Shown here one piece after another: positions 1 to 8,858 of a stretch of 64,000 bases of DNA. The stretch comes from Gammaproteobacteria bacterium (GTDB lineage Bacteria > Pseudomonadota > Gammaproteobacteria > Burkholderiales > Burkholderiaceae_C). The position numbers were made by a program, and so were the translations under genes. The stretch is from positions 203,704 to 267,703 of the forward strand of contig JAHIYE010000013.1 of the NCBI GenBank assembly GCA_018815325.1. The letters are read 5' to 3'. The notes beneath the pieces are model-generated. The model ran no database searches and was not told where the DNA came from. It saw only the letters and a list, made by a program, of their open reading frames with translations. Each line of letters starts with the position of its first letter. Position 1 is the first letter of the stretch.

Positions 1-230
1 AGAGCCAATTTTCCGAAAAATCGTAAAACTCACGTAAGAAGGGTAATCATCATGGAAATTCACACTGCTTGAGCTCGTCTATTGGCACTCGCATAGTATG
101 TGTTGTGGCCCTTTCCAGGTTGACTTATAGAGCCATCCCTTCGGCAACAAAGTGCCACAAGCACCGTGCTAAAGCGGAAATGCTCACAAGTCAACCTATC
201 AACGGAAGGCCCGTCTACTTCGCCTGTGCA
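1..230. other. Left-edge intergenic sequence, no gene seen
   Basis: This stretch lies downstream of the leftward czc operon. An open frame on the plus strand (69-401) overlaps the P-II-like gene antisense and has no recognisable domain. I see no convincing terminator, promoter or repeat here. Confidence 0.5.
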
Positions 231-566
231 TCAGGAAATGGGTACGGCACTGACAATATCCACAATATAGACCCAGCCCGAATTGTTTTTTCCCGTACGC
301 CCAGTGGCAACGATAATTTTTACCATATCGTCGACGTGGTCGTCAGCACAGTGAAACTCCAGTTTGTATTCGTTGATGACCTCATCTCCAAGATCGACTG
401 AATAGCGGTGTTCGCTTTCGTCAAGCGGCGCTAACGATCCTTTAACCATGTATACGGTCAGGTTGTGTTCGCCACTGCCGGCGGCTGTCCAGGCCGCAGA
501 GCTCTTAAGGGCGCTGATAACGTCCGCAATCCGATTGCTGTGAACGTAAGCCTTGACTTCCTTCAT
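231..566 (-). CDS. P-II-like regulator of the czc operon
   Basis: A 111-residue protein with the P-II (GlnB-like) ferredoxin fold. It starts with a beta-alpha segment typical of the family (KEVKAYVHSNRIADVISAL, residues 2-20). It ends with a B-loop-like stretch (TGRTGKNNSGWVYIVDI, about 88-104). The T-loop region (about 35-60) differs from classical GlnB and shows no uridylylation-type tyrosine motif, so nitrogen signalling is unlikely. Its ATG overlaps the czcA stop by four bases, so it is the last gene of the efflux operon and probably translationally coupled. P-II-like proteins are known next to heavy-metal RND pumps, but their ligand is not established. A sensor or allosteric modulator of the pump is inference. 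Confidence 0.8.
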   Translation of the reverse strand: MKEVKAYVHSNRIADVISALKSSAAWTAAGSGEHNLTVYMVKGSLAPLDESEHRYSVDLGDEVINEYKLEFHCADDHVDDMVKIIVATGRTGKNNSGWVYIVDIVSAVPIS

Positions 567-3500
567 GACGATGCTCCTTCATTGACAATTTTGGCGCGTG
601 TACGGCGCTCTGCACGCAGCTCAGACCACTCGTAGAGGAGTGGCAACAACAACAAAGTCAATGCGGTGGAGGTCAACAAGCCTCCGACCACTACGGTGGC
701 CAATGGCCGCTGCGTTTCTGCGCCCACACCCGTGGACAACAGCATCGGTATCAAGCCGAGGATGGCGACTGACGCTGTCATCAAAACTGGGCGCAACCTC
801 AACGTAGCTCCGCGACGCACAGCATCTCGAACCGAGAGACCCTGTCTCCGCTGGTCGTTGAGGAACGTCACCATCACGATGCCGTTCAGCATGGCGACCC
901 CAAAAACAGCAATAAAACCAATGGCCGAAGGCACCGATAAGTACTGTCCGCTGACGAACAACCCTACGATCCCGCCGATGATTGCAAATGGCACATTGGC
1001 GATAATCAGGGTCGCATGGCGGACCGAGTTAAAGGCTGTGTACAGAAGCATAAAGATAAGTCCAATGGTCAAAGGCACGATCACCGCAAGCCGTGCCATT
1101 GCACGTTGTTGATTTTCGAAAGCCCCCCCCCATTGAATCCAGTAACCTTCAGGGAGTTTGACTTGCGCTGAAATTTTCGCAGCTGCCTCCTTGACAAAGC
1201 TATCGACATCGCGCCCCTTCACGTCCATCTGCAATACTGAATAACGCTGCAAAGACTCCCGGCGCACGAAGGAGTAGCCTTCGTCAAGTTCGATAGATGC
1301 AACTTGCGCGAAGGGAACCAATGCCCCTTCGCTGGTGCGAATCGGTATAGCGGCAATAGTCGATGGACCGAGCCGAAAAGCGTCTGAGAGCCTCACAGCG
1401 ATCTCAAAGCGCTTTGTGCCCTCAATGAGGGTTGAAACAGCCTCGCCGCCGATACCCGCCTTTACGACTTCGAGGATATCGTCAGCGTTGATACCGTAAC
1501 GTGCCGCGGCCTCTCGGTTCACTTTGATCACCAACTGCGGCTTACCCTTGTTGGCTTCAGCCGAAAGATCGGCCACGCCTTCCACTTTATCCAGTACGCC
1601 CTTCAGTTGGGCTGTCAGATTGTCTAGCGTCTCCAGGTCCTGCCCGTAGAGCTTCAGGGCCAGGGTGGCTCGCACACCGGAGATCAATTCCTCGACGCGG
1701 GACTGAATCGGCTGGCTCGCGCCGATAACGACGGTTGGTACCGCTTTCTCCATCGCCTCTTGCATTTCCGATGCGAGCTTAGGGTAGGAGATTTTTTCTG
1801 GCCAACCGGACTGTGGCTTTGTGTCAACGAGAACTTCCATGTAGTTCACGTCGGTTGTCTCGCCCCCTTCGGCACGGCCAATCGTTGCCAGCACCGAATT
1901 CACCTGGGGAAATTGCTTCTTCAGCTCAACGCCAATAACGTTGGAAACCCGAATCGACTCATCGAGTGAAGTAGACGGGATGCCAGTAACGCGGAAAAGA
2001 ATGGTTCCCTCTTGTAGCTGCGGCATGAACTCTTTTCCGAGAAGGGGAAACAATGCGAGTGACGCCGCAAGAAGCACTAACGCCGCACCGACAACGAGTT
2101 TTTTCCGTTCCAAGGCCCAATCAAGCAGCGGCAAGTATGCCTGCTTAGCCCAACGAACTACAAAGGTGTCTTTTTCTTCCTTTGGTTTCAGAACTAATGC
2201 TGCCAGCACGGGGACAAGCGTCATCGACAACAGCAGCGATCCCGCCATCGCGAAACTGATCGTGAAGGCCATCGGCTTGAACAGCTTGCCCTCTAACCCC
2301 GTCAAAGAAAACAGCGGCATGAAGACAACGATGATGATCAGGATCGCAAATGCAATCGGATTCATCACCTCGCGTGCAGCATCCAGGATCAAGTGTGTCT
2401 TTTGGATAGGCTCGCCGGATTCCCTGGCGTGTGCCAGTAATCGGAAGGCATTTTCAACCATCACGATGGCGCCATCCACCATCATCCCGGTGCCGATGGC
2501 CAGTCCTGCCAGCGACATCAGATTAGCGGTCACACCAAATTGCTGCATCAGGATGAACGCAATCAACATGGCCATGGGCAAGGTGACGATCACCACGATC
2601 GCGGAGCGGAAGTCACCCAGAAACAGAAATAAGATGATGGCCACCAGCACTGCACCTTCGACCAGGGAGTTTTGGGCAGTTCGCAACGCTTTATCGACTA
2701 GGTCGGTTCGGTCGTAAACCGGTACTAAGGTCACGCCTTTGGGCAAGGTCGCTTGTGCGATGGCCAGCTTAGCTTTTACGGCATCAACTACGTTCTTCGC
2801 GTTTTCGTTCACGCGTGATAGCGCCATGCCGAGAACCACCTCCTTGCCGTCGCGCGTGACCGCACCAAACCGCGGTGCAGCAGCTTCCTTGACCTCGGCC
2901 ACGTCACGCACAAAGATTGGCGCGCCGTTGCGTTCGGCAAGGACGATGCTGGCGATGTCGGTGGTACTGGCGACCAAGCCCAGTCCGCGCACCAGATACT
3001 GCTCAGAGCCAAGGTTGATGGACTGGCCGCCTACTTGTTTATTGTTAGCTGCCAGCCGCTCCATGACCTGCTTGAACGACAAGCCGTACTTGATGAGCTT
3101 GTTCGGATCGATTTGCACCTGGTACTGCTTCTGGTCACCGCCCCAAGAGATTACGTCGTCCACACCTGGCGCAGTACGCAGAATTAGTCGAACCGACCAG
3201 TCGTGCAGCGTACGAAGGTCCATCGTGCTGAGTTTTTTGTCTGCAGATTCGATGGTGTACCAAAACACTTGACCCAGGCCTGAGCTGTTCGGCCCCAACA
3301 CAGGCTCGCCGTAGCCTTGCGGGAGCCGGCCTTTGGCTTCTTGGAGCTTTTCCCCGACCAGGCGACGTGCAAAGTAAATGTCGACGTTGTCCTTGAAGTA
3401 GATACCGACATAAGACAAACCAAACAACGAAACCGAGCGAATTTCCTCGACACCGGGCAAGCCGGCCATTGCTCCTTCTATGGGCGTGGTGAGCAGTCGT

Positions 3501-3685
3501 TCAACGTCTTCGGCCGCGAGGCCTGGGGACTCGGTGTAAACATTGACCTGGATAGGCGTAACGTCGGGGAACGCGTCCACCGGCACATTACGGAAGGCCT
3601 GGATACCCAGACCGATCAGCACAGCGAAGGCGACGAGAACAAGTACTTTGTAACGCAGTGAAGCATCAACGATGGCATTAAGCAT
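563..3685 (-). CDS. czcA: CzcA-type heavy-metal RND efflux pump
   Basis: Inner-membrane proton/metal antiporter of the HME-RND class, 1040 residues, the usual family length. Residues 12-31 form the first membrane helix, followed by the large periplasmic porter domain. The fourth helix carries the HME signature with acidic residues D404 and E411 (GTGMMVDGAIVMVEN), the proton-relay and metal-selectivity positions of CzcA. A second repeat of helices and porter domain follows. It would take Co, Zn or Cd from periplasm or cytoplasm and pass it through CzcB to CzcC. It lies 18 bases downstream of czcB, and its stop overlaps the P-II-like gene. The exact metal cannot be read from sequence alone. Confidence 0.95.
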   Translation of the reverse strand: MLNAIVDASLRYKVLVLVAFAVLIGLGIQAFRNVPVDAFPDVTPIQVNVYTESPGLAAEDVERLLTTPIEGAMAGLPGVEEIRSVSLFGLSYVGIYFKDNVDIYFARRLVGEKLQEAKGRLPQGYGEPVLGPNSSGLGQVFWYTIESADKKLSTMDLRTLHDWSVRLILRTAPGVDDVISWGGDQKQYQVQIDPNKLIKYGLSFKQVMERLAANNKQVGGQSINLGSEQYLVRGLGLVASTTDIASIVLAERNGAPIFVRDVAEVKEAAAPRFGAVTRDGKEVVLGMALSRVNENAKNVVDAVKAKLAIAQATLPKGVTLVPVYDRTDLVDKALRTAQNSLVEGAVLVAIILFLFLGDFRSAIVVIVTLPMAMLIAFILMQQFGVTANLMSLAGLAIGTGMMVDGAIVMVENAFRLLAHARESGEPIQKTHLILDAAREVMNPIAFAILIIIVVFMPLFSLTGLEGKLFKPMAFTISFAMAGSLLLSMTLVPVLAALVLKPKEEKDTFVVRWAKQAYLPLLDWALERKKLVVGAALVLLAASLALFPLLGKEFMPQLQEGTILFRVTGIPSTSLDESIRVSNVIGVELKKQFPQVNSVLATIGRAEGGETTDVNYMEVLVDTKPQSGWPEKISYPKLASEMQEAMEKAVPTVVIGASQPIQSRVEELISGVRATLALKLYGQDLETLDNLTAQLKGVLDKVEGVADLSAEANKGKPQLVIKVNREAAARYGINADDILEVVKAGIGGEAVSTLIEGTKRFEIAVRLSDAFRLGPSTIAAIPIRTSEGALVPFAQVASIELDEGYSFVRRESLQRYSVLQMDVKGRDVDSFVKEAAAKISAQVKLPEGYWIQWGGAFENQQRAMARLAVIVPLTIGLIFMLLYTAFNSVRHATLIIANVPFAIIGGIVGLFVSGQYLSVPSAIGFIAVFGVAMLNGIVMVTFLNDQRRQGLSVRDAVRRGATLRLRPVLMTASVAILGLIPMLLSTGVGAETQRPLATVVVGGLLTSTALTLLLLPLLYEWSELRAERRTRAKIVNEGASS

Positions 3686-3703
3686 AGTGTTAGATTCCTT
3701 GGC

Positions 3704-4897
3704 TCAATGGGCGTCGCCGATTTGCGACTTCAGCAAGCGAGCCTTGAGCGCGTATGCACCCGACGCCACGATCTGTTCGCCGGCTTTCAGGCCGGACTTA
3801 ATCACTGTGCGGCCCGAAAGCTTATCCCCTGGCTCAATGGCGCGTGGCTCGAAGCCGCCGTTTTCCGCCACGAAGACCGTGGGTTGCCCTTGCAACAATA
3901 TGATGGCCGAATCTGGAACTGAAATTGCCTGTTTTTGGCTTCCTGTCGCAATCGTCGCATTGGCGAACATCTCCGGCTTGAGCCGTCTGTCCTTGTTGGC
4001 AACCTCAATGCGGGCTGCGATCGTACGGGTATCTTTGTCCAGCATATTGGCCACGTAGGCCACTCGTCCACTAAAGCTCTCTCCGGGATAGGCGCCCACC
4101 GTCACAGTTGCTACCGCACCGAGCTTGACCTTGACCAGAAGGTCCTCGGTCAAGTTCGCCTCGATCCAGACAACCGAGAGATCAGCGACTGTGAAGATGG
4201 GCTCGCTGGGTGTCCCAAGCTCACCGACCGTGGCATTCTTCTGAGTGACAGTACCTGCCAATGGGGCAGTGAGGGAAAAAGTCGATTCGGCTCGCCCACC
4301 GGCACTGGCTGACCCGCCGAGCAAGTGCAGCTTGTCTTGAGCAGCGCGCAGTTCGGCGTTCGCTTTTTCCATCTCTCCTCGCGCGCGCAAGAAGTCGCGT
4401 TGCGGAATGATTTCTTCGGCGCTGAGTGACTCAGCCCGCTTAAAGTCGGCTTGGGCGACTCGCTGGGCCGATTGGGCTTGCAGCAAGCCAGACTGCGCTT
4501 CTCCCACGGCAACACTGTCCATCACTGCCAGTGTCTGACCAACGCGCACGGTGTCGCCCAGATTGGCGGTGACTCGAACTATTCGGCCTTCGACACGTGG
4601 CGCAATTCGGGCGATGCGGTTTTGATTTGGGCGAATTGTCGCTGTGACGCTGACGGCGTCGTCGAAAACACGCAAGGTAACTTCTTCAAGTTTGATTCCT
4701 GCGCGATCTTTCTCCTCAGCAGTGAGCTTGATGCCTTTTACTTCGTGTCCGTCTTCACCTTTGGCTTCGGATGTGACGGCTTCGGTCTTTTCGACCGTTT
4801 TGTCACCGCATCCGCCCAGTGCAAGCAGGATGGCAAGCGTTATTACTGCGCCGAACTTCAAGCGCAAGGATGCGGGGGGAGTGGAAATAGTTTTCAT
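3704..4897 (-). CDS. czcB: CzcB-type periplasmic membrane fusion protein
   Basis: Adaptor linking CzcA to the outer-membrane channel, 397 residues. The N-terminus is a lipoprotein signal with lipobox ALGGC (C30), followed by a charged, acidic region. A barrel-sandwich (lipoyl-like) domain contains APLAGTVTQKNATVGELG, an alpha-helical hairpin is rich in Glu/Ala (about 130-190), and beta-barrel and membrane-proximal domains lie toward the C-terminus. It sits between czcC (two-base gap) and czcA (18-base gap), the normal czcCBA order. A His-rich metal-binding N-terminus such as that of Cupriavidus CzcB is not obvious. Confidence 0.93.
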   Translation of the reverse strand: MKTISTPPASLRLKFGAVITLAILLALGGCGDKTVEKTEAVTSEAKGEDGHEVKGIKLTAEEKDRAGIKLEEVTLRVFDDAVSVTATIRPNQNRIARIAPRVEGRIVRVTANLGDTVRVGQTLAVMDSVAVGEAQSGLLQAQSAQRVAQADFKRAESLSAEEIIPQRDFLRARGEMEKANAELRAAQDKLHLLGGSASAGGRAESTFSLTAPLAGTVTQKNATVGELGTPSEPIFTVADLSVVWIEANLTEDLLVKVKLGAVATVTVGAYPGESFSGRVAYVANMLDKDTRTIAARIEVANKDRRLKPEMFANATIATGSQKQAISVPDSAIILLQGQPTVFVAENGGFEPRAIEPGDKLSGRTVIKSGLKAGEQIVASGAYALKARLLKSQIGDAH

Positions 4898-4899
4898 AT

Positions 4900-6192
4900 T
4901 TAATTTTCTTCACGTGGCCAGCCGGACGTCAATTCCAGGGTGGCTCGGGTTGTGTGATAGTCGAGAAGTGCTTCATTCAGGTCACGGCGAGCGTCCAAGG
5001 CCTGGCGATTGACCACGATTAGTTCGAGCAGGCCGATCTGGCCGGCCTGGCGAGATTTGATGGACAGCCCCTGGTTTTCAGTGAGCGCTGGAACAACAGA
5101 CTCTTGGAGCCGGCGCACACGCTGCTCCTGACTCACAAGCCTGAACCAAAGAGTCGTTACGTTGGCGCGGGCATCTCGCACAGCAGCTTCGCGGTCGATC
5201 TGAGCTTGGGTAGCCTCCGTGGAGGCTTGACCAATACCTGCTGCATTGCGCTTGAACAAGGGAAGTGGTAAAGAGATAGACAGCGTGGTGAGGCGCTCTC
5301 GGGCACTGATGGAGCCCTCTCGCCCAACATTCAGACCCACTGTGACATCGGGATAGACGCTGGCGTTTTCCAGCTTGAACCTGGCTTTGGCAGCTTTCAT
5401 GCGCTCAGTCAGGGCGAGTAGCCGCGGTTGTGTTTCCAGGTGGTTCAGCAGCTCGTTCAAGTTGTAAGAGGTGGTGGCCGGGGCAAGATCTCCCTGCGCC
5501 TGCGGCAGCGCAGATCCTGCCAACTGAAGGCGAGCAGCCAGTTCGTTGCGCGCTTCAGTCAATTGCTCCTGAGCCAAAGCTAATTGGTTGCGAGCCCGCT
5601 CAGCCTCCACCAGCGCGACGTTGGCGTCCAGCTTGGTATCTTCACCGGCACGGCGACGCTTCTGAACCGCCACTGAGGCGTCGTCAAATAGCTTTAATGC
5701 TTGGGTTTCGAGCTCTATGCGTTGCTGCAACGCCAGCACCCGGTAGAAGCGGATGGACACCTCGCTGCGAACCTGCCGCTGAGTATCGGCAATTTCATAG
5801 CGCAGCGCATCCAGGGCGGCACCCGTGGCTTCCCGCCTAAACCGCCCCTGGCCGCCTGTTTCAAAAGCCTGCGAGAGGCCCGCTCCCCATTCGTTGCGCC
5901 GCTCATCAGTGCTTCCAGATTGTGGCACTTGACGCCGCGTCTGCTCCACGGAGAGTTGAGGATTGTTGAAAAGCAGCGCGTTGGCGTCAGTTCGGGCGCC
6001 TTCAGCAGCATCGAGTTGCGCCTGTTTCGCGCGCAGAGTTGGGTTGACCAAAGCGGCATGCGTCAAGGCTTCCTGCAGTGTCAGGGGCGCTAAAGCGGGT
6101 GCGCTGACTTCCTCAGTGGGGGTGACTTGCGCAAAACCGGGTGCGGATATCAGGAACAGCGCACAGGCAATGGCCGACGTCATCAATTGCAT
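4900..6192 (-). CDS. czcC: CzcC-type TolC-family outer-membrane channel
   Basis: Outer-membrane exit duct of the Czc pump, 430 residues. A signal peptide spans residues 1-21 (cleavage after GFA). Two outer-membrane-efflux repeats follow, with the long coiled-coil helices characteristic of TolC proteins: Ala/Leu/Gln-rich segments around 70-200 and 270-400. A good ribosome site (AGGAG, 6199-6203) precedes the ATG. It is the first of the three structural genes of the tripartite pump and lies about 100 bases downstream of czcI. Confidence 0.93.
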   Translation of the reverse strand: MQLMTSAIACALFLISAPGFAQVTPTEEVSAPALAPLTLQEALTHAALVNPTLRAKQAQLDAAEGARTDANALLFNNPQLSVEQTRRQVPQSGSTDERRNEWGAGLSQAFETGGQGRFRREATGAALDALRYEIADTQRQVRSEVSIRFYRVLALQQRIELETQALKLFDDASVAVQKRRRAGEDTKLDANVALVEAERARNQLALAQEQLTEARNELAARLQLAGSALPQAQGDLAPATTSYNLNELLNHLETQPRLLALTERMKAAKARFKLENASVYPDVTVGLNVGREGSISARERLTTLSISLPLPLFKRNAAGIGQASTEATQAQIDREAAVRDARANVTTLWFRLVSQEQRVRRLQESVVPALTENQGLSIKSRQAGQIGLLELIVVNRQALDARRDLNEALLDYHTTRATLELTSGWPREEN

Positions 6193-6289
6193 CGAATTCT
6201 CCTAGTTACGAAAAAACTAAAGGGGGAGAATCCGGCGAGATGTCAGCTGATTGCTATGAAGCTATAAAAAAGGGACAGTTCTCGCCGGA

Positions 6290-6634
6290 TCAGATGGCGA
6301 GAGACCAATTGGGACGATCGATCACATCCGGAACCCGGAAGCGATTGAGCCCGGGAGTCGGAAGAATGTAAGCGGACTCAGTCCTTAGTGAAACACTAGC
6401 GTTAGTGCATATGAGCGGCTGGGCGCATGCAAGATGGCAATAACCGCAGTCAGTGTCGTCGCCACTGGCAAGCGGTTCGGCCGAGTCCGAAACAGCTGTT
6501 TGATGCACATGAGAGTGATGACCGAAGTGACTCACACTGTCGACTGTTTCATGAGAGCAATAGCGTGCCGCAGCGCCCCAAGTGAACTGTAGTGGCAATG
6601 CCAACAGGAAGAGAATAAGCAGTAAACGACGCAC
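6290..6634 (-). CDS. czcI: CzcI-like secreted Cys/His-rich protein
   Basis: A 114-residue exported protein starting at a GTG. Residues 1-20 form a signal peptide (RRLLLILFLLALPLQFTWG). The mature part has a CSHE motif, a His-rich run (HFGHHSHVHQ) and a CGYCHLAC cluster, the layout of CzcI, the small periplasmic protein that precedes czcC in Cupriavidus and relatives. CzcI is thought to act as a regulator or metal buffer; its mechanism is unsettled. The context immediately upstream of czcCBA supports the name. No ATG or clear ribosome site is seen near the N-terminus, so the start is uncertain. Confidence 0.8.
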   Translation of the reverse strand: MRRLLLILFLLALPLQFTWGAAARYCSHETVDSVSHFGHHSHVHQTAVSDSAEPLASGDDTDCGYCHLACAQPLICTNASVSLRTESAYILPTPGLNRFRVPDVIDRPNWSLAI

Positions 6635-6646
6635 GTCGAAATTCTA

Positions 6647-6784
6647 TCAGGCCCTAAATAGCCACAAATTCCGGGCAATTTTCGATCTCCCGCGATTTGG
6701 TCGTATTCCTACGTCCAAATCTCTGAGACCAAGCCTTTTCAGTGCGCCGGCTACAGTCGCGATTTGAATATTTTCGGTTGCCAT
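6647..6784 (-). CDS. Possible 45-residue leader ORF before czcI
   Basis: An ATG at 6784 with a good ribosome site (AAGGA at 6790-6794) opens a 45-codon frame that ends 12 bases before the czcI GTG. The product is basic and has no signal peptide or recognised domain. czcI itself lacks a ribosome site, so this frame could couple its translation or act as a leader. It could equally be chance. No family is recognised. Confidence 0.3.
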   Translation of the reverse strand: MATENIQIATVAGALKRLGLRDLDVGIRPNRGRSKIARNLWLFRA

Positions 6785-7035
6785 GGCGGTCCTTATTTGT
6801 GCGACGCATCTACTTGTTGCTGCTATTCGCGATGACCTTGTTTCCGCTTGCATCGTTTGGCAAGCAAGGTGACCTGACAACTTGTCGAGCTGTGATGATG
6901 CAACTAGAGGTTGACAATCCAATAACATGCGAACGGCCTACCAAGACGACGCGCCGATAGCTGCTGGCGGTGCGCCTGAAGGAATCCGAACCAGGCGTCC
7001 TGGAGACTCGCTTCGAGGTCGTGCGGGGCCTCGCA

Positions 7036-7539
7036 TCAGACGTCGTCCGTGGCGGAAGGTTTCGCGCTGCCAGGATCCAGAAACGAAGCGGCCACAAGTG
7101 CGATGGCACCTCCTGTAATCGCTATGTCGGCGACGTTGAACGCCGGCCAGTGCATGCCGCGTAGATGAAAGTCAAGGTAGTCGATCACCTGCCCGCGCGC
7201 GACCCGGTCGAAGGCATTGCCCAGAGCGCCGCCCAGGATCAGGCTGTAGGAAAGGGCTTCAAGGCGGCGCGCCGGTTTGGCCAGCATCCATGCCAGCCAT
7301 GCCGACGCGCCTGCAGCGATGGCCAGGAAGAACCAGCGTTGCCATCCTCCGGCGCCGGCCAAGAAGCCGAAAGCCGCGCCCGGATTCAGGACATGGACTA
7401 AATTGAAAAACGGCGTCACCTCACGAGACCAACCCAGCGGCGTAGACAGGTCGATGAAGCTCTTGGCGGCCTGGTCGGCAGCAAACACAACGATTGCGAG
7501 GGAATACCAATGGGATCTCTGATTTGGATAATCCATCAT
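7036..7539 (-). CDS. pbrC: Signal peptidase II of the pbr operon (PbrC-like)
   Basis: Prolipoprotein signal peptidase, 167 residues, four membrane helices. Conserved family blocks are all present: DQ at 22-23, NPGAAFGFL at 52-60, GN-x2-DR ending at D111, VIDYLDFH with D120, and FNVADI with D138. The active aspartates are therefore in place. A second, metal-island copy of lspA is typical of the pbr lead-resistance operon of Cupriavidus, where pbrC lies behind pbrA and pbrB. The same order holds here, but a damaged TRAP gene now separates it from pbrB. Processing of resistance-linked lipoproteins is the inferred role. Confidence 0.85.
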   Translation of the reverse strand: MMDYPNQRSHWYSLAIVVFAADQAAKSFIDLSTPLGWSREVTPFFNLVHVLNPGAAFGFLAGAGGWQRWFFLAIAAGASAWLAWMLAKPARRLEALSYSLILGGALGNAFDRVARGQVIDYLDFHLRGMHWPAFNVADIAITGGAIALVAASFLDPGSAKPSATDDV

Positions 7540-7678
7540 TTATTTTCAGGTTCAAAGACTTTGGTACTCGGTGCTTCCGCCACTTTCTTGTCAGAAAGGT
7601 GCGTCTGCTCGGTCGTGGCCAAGGCGAGGATGTTTACCACGAGTGTGGAGAACATCCTAGGAGCCAATACATCAGGAC

Positions 7679-8229
7679 TCATGCGAACCCTTGCCCGTTA
7701 GGGTGGTCAGCAGGCCGAGGCCGGGGCGCCACGCAGGCCAGGAACGCGATGCAGCGCACGGCCTCTGCAACTCCTTGGGCGGCCAGGGTCAGGAATCCGA
7801 GGGGAATCATGCCCTGCATGATCCAGCCGGGGAACTGACTCAGGCTCTCGCGGCTCGCCCGGGTTTCGCCAGTTGCCCAGGACGTCACGAATTGCGGCCA
7901 TGTCACCCAGAGCGACGCCAAGCACAATGGCAACAGCACCAGCCCTATGCCGACCAGGTCCAGCCAGGCCATGCCGCGCGGGCCGAGGTAGCCCGAGAAC
8001 ACATCAATGCGCACATGCTCGTCTCGTTTAAAGGTGTACGCGGCCATCAGCAACACCGCCGCGGCAAAGAAGTGCGGTTGTACGTCGTACAACGAGGACG
8101 ACGCGATGCCGAAAGCCTTACGGCTGATCGCATTGCGAGCAGTCCCCAACGCACCCACATGGCGAGCTGCCGGTTGACCCGGTCAACTTGGTCGGCGGCG
8201 CGCAGCGCGAAGACAAAACCCGGGCTCAT
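7679..8229 (-). pseudogene. Frameshifted TRAP transporter small subunit (dctQ)
   Basis: The first part reads from an ATG at 8229 (overlapping the pbrB stop as ATGA) and encodes a DctQ-like N-terminus (ADQVDRVNRQLAMWVRWGLLA). At about 8125-8140 the homology jumps to the next frame, which continues as NAISRKAFGIASSSLYD and then RDEHVRIDVFSGYLGPR, to a stop at 7679. Several residues expected between the two halves are missing, so a short out-of-frame deletion is likely. The small permease subunit would need a large subunit and a solute-binding protein, and neither is present. The gene is judged non-functional unless the shift is a sequencing error. Confidence 0.75.
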
Positions 8230-8849
8230 CTCTCTAGCCCTGCGACAGGAAGCCTGGCTGCAACGCGCCGCGCCAACGGCCCGGCGGCAATGACGTTTAT
8301 CCAGCCCAGGGCGAAGCCCGCCAGCACATCCGCCGGGAAATGCGCGCCCAGCGCGATACGTGACCATCCTACGGATACTGTGAACGTGAGTAAGGCAGCC
8401 TTCGCTGGCCTCCCAAGTAGTGGCCATATGGCTGCGGCCAACACAGCCACATAGGTGGCATGTCCGCTGGGCAGCGAATAACGGCTGTCCGGAGTTCCCA
8501 CGACGCGAAACACCAAATCTCCCAGAGCATGCCAGGGCCGTGGGAACGCGAAGGTCATCTTTATCGCGGCCACGGATGACAAGGCCAGCGCTAGGCCGAG
8601 GACGAATCTGCTGAGTGCCGTACTGACGCGAGCCGCTCGGTCGGCTGACATACCACGGGACCATAGCAGCAGCATTGCGGCAACGACTGGTGCACTCCAG
8701 TAGCTTCCCAGCCACGTTAATGATTCCGGTAGCCAAAGCAAACCGTCGGGGACGGCGCGATTGACGGATAGAAATATGTCAACGTTGGCGCCGTCCCAAT
8801 CGTATAACCAGAACCTGAACCAATCCCCCAAGGATGTCAGCGCCTGCAT
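8226..8849 (-). CDS. pbrB: PAP2-family phosphatase (PbrB-like)
   Basis: Integral-membrane lipid phosphatase, 207 residues, with the three acid-phosphatase motifs in order: KMTFAFPRP, SLPSGHA and SRIALGAHFPADV. Directly behind a lead/cadmium P-type ATPase (nine-base gap), it matches pbrB, an undecaprenyl-pyrophosphate phosphatase. In Cupriavidus metallidurans, phosphate released by PbrB helps precipitate the Pb exported by PbrA. That role here is inference from context. The stop overlaps the start of the broken dctQ gene. Confidence 0.85.
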   Translation of the reverse strand: MQALTSLGDWFRFWLYDWDGANVDIFLSVNRAVPDGLLWLPESLTWLGSYWSAPVVAAMLLLWSRGMSADRAARVSTALSRFVLGLALALSSVAAIKMTFAFPRPWHALGDLVFRVVGTPDSRYSLPSGHATYVAVLAAAIWPLLGRPAKAALLTFTVSVGWSRIALGAHFPADVLAGFALGWINVIAAGPLARRVAARLPVAGLER

Positions 8850-8858
8850 ATAGCTCAG

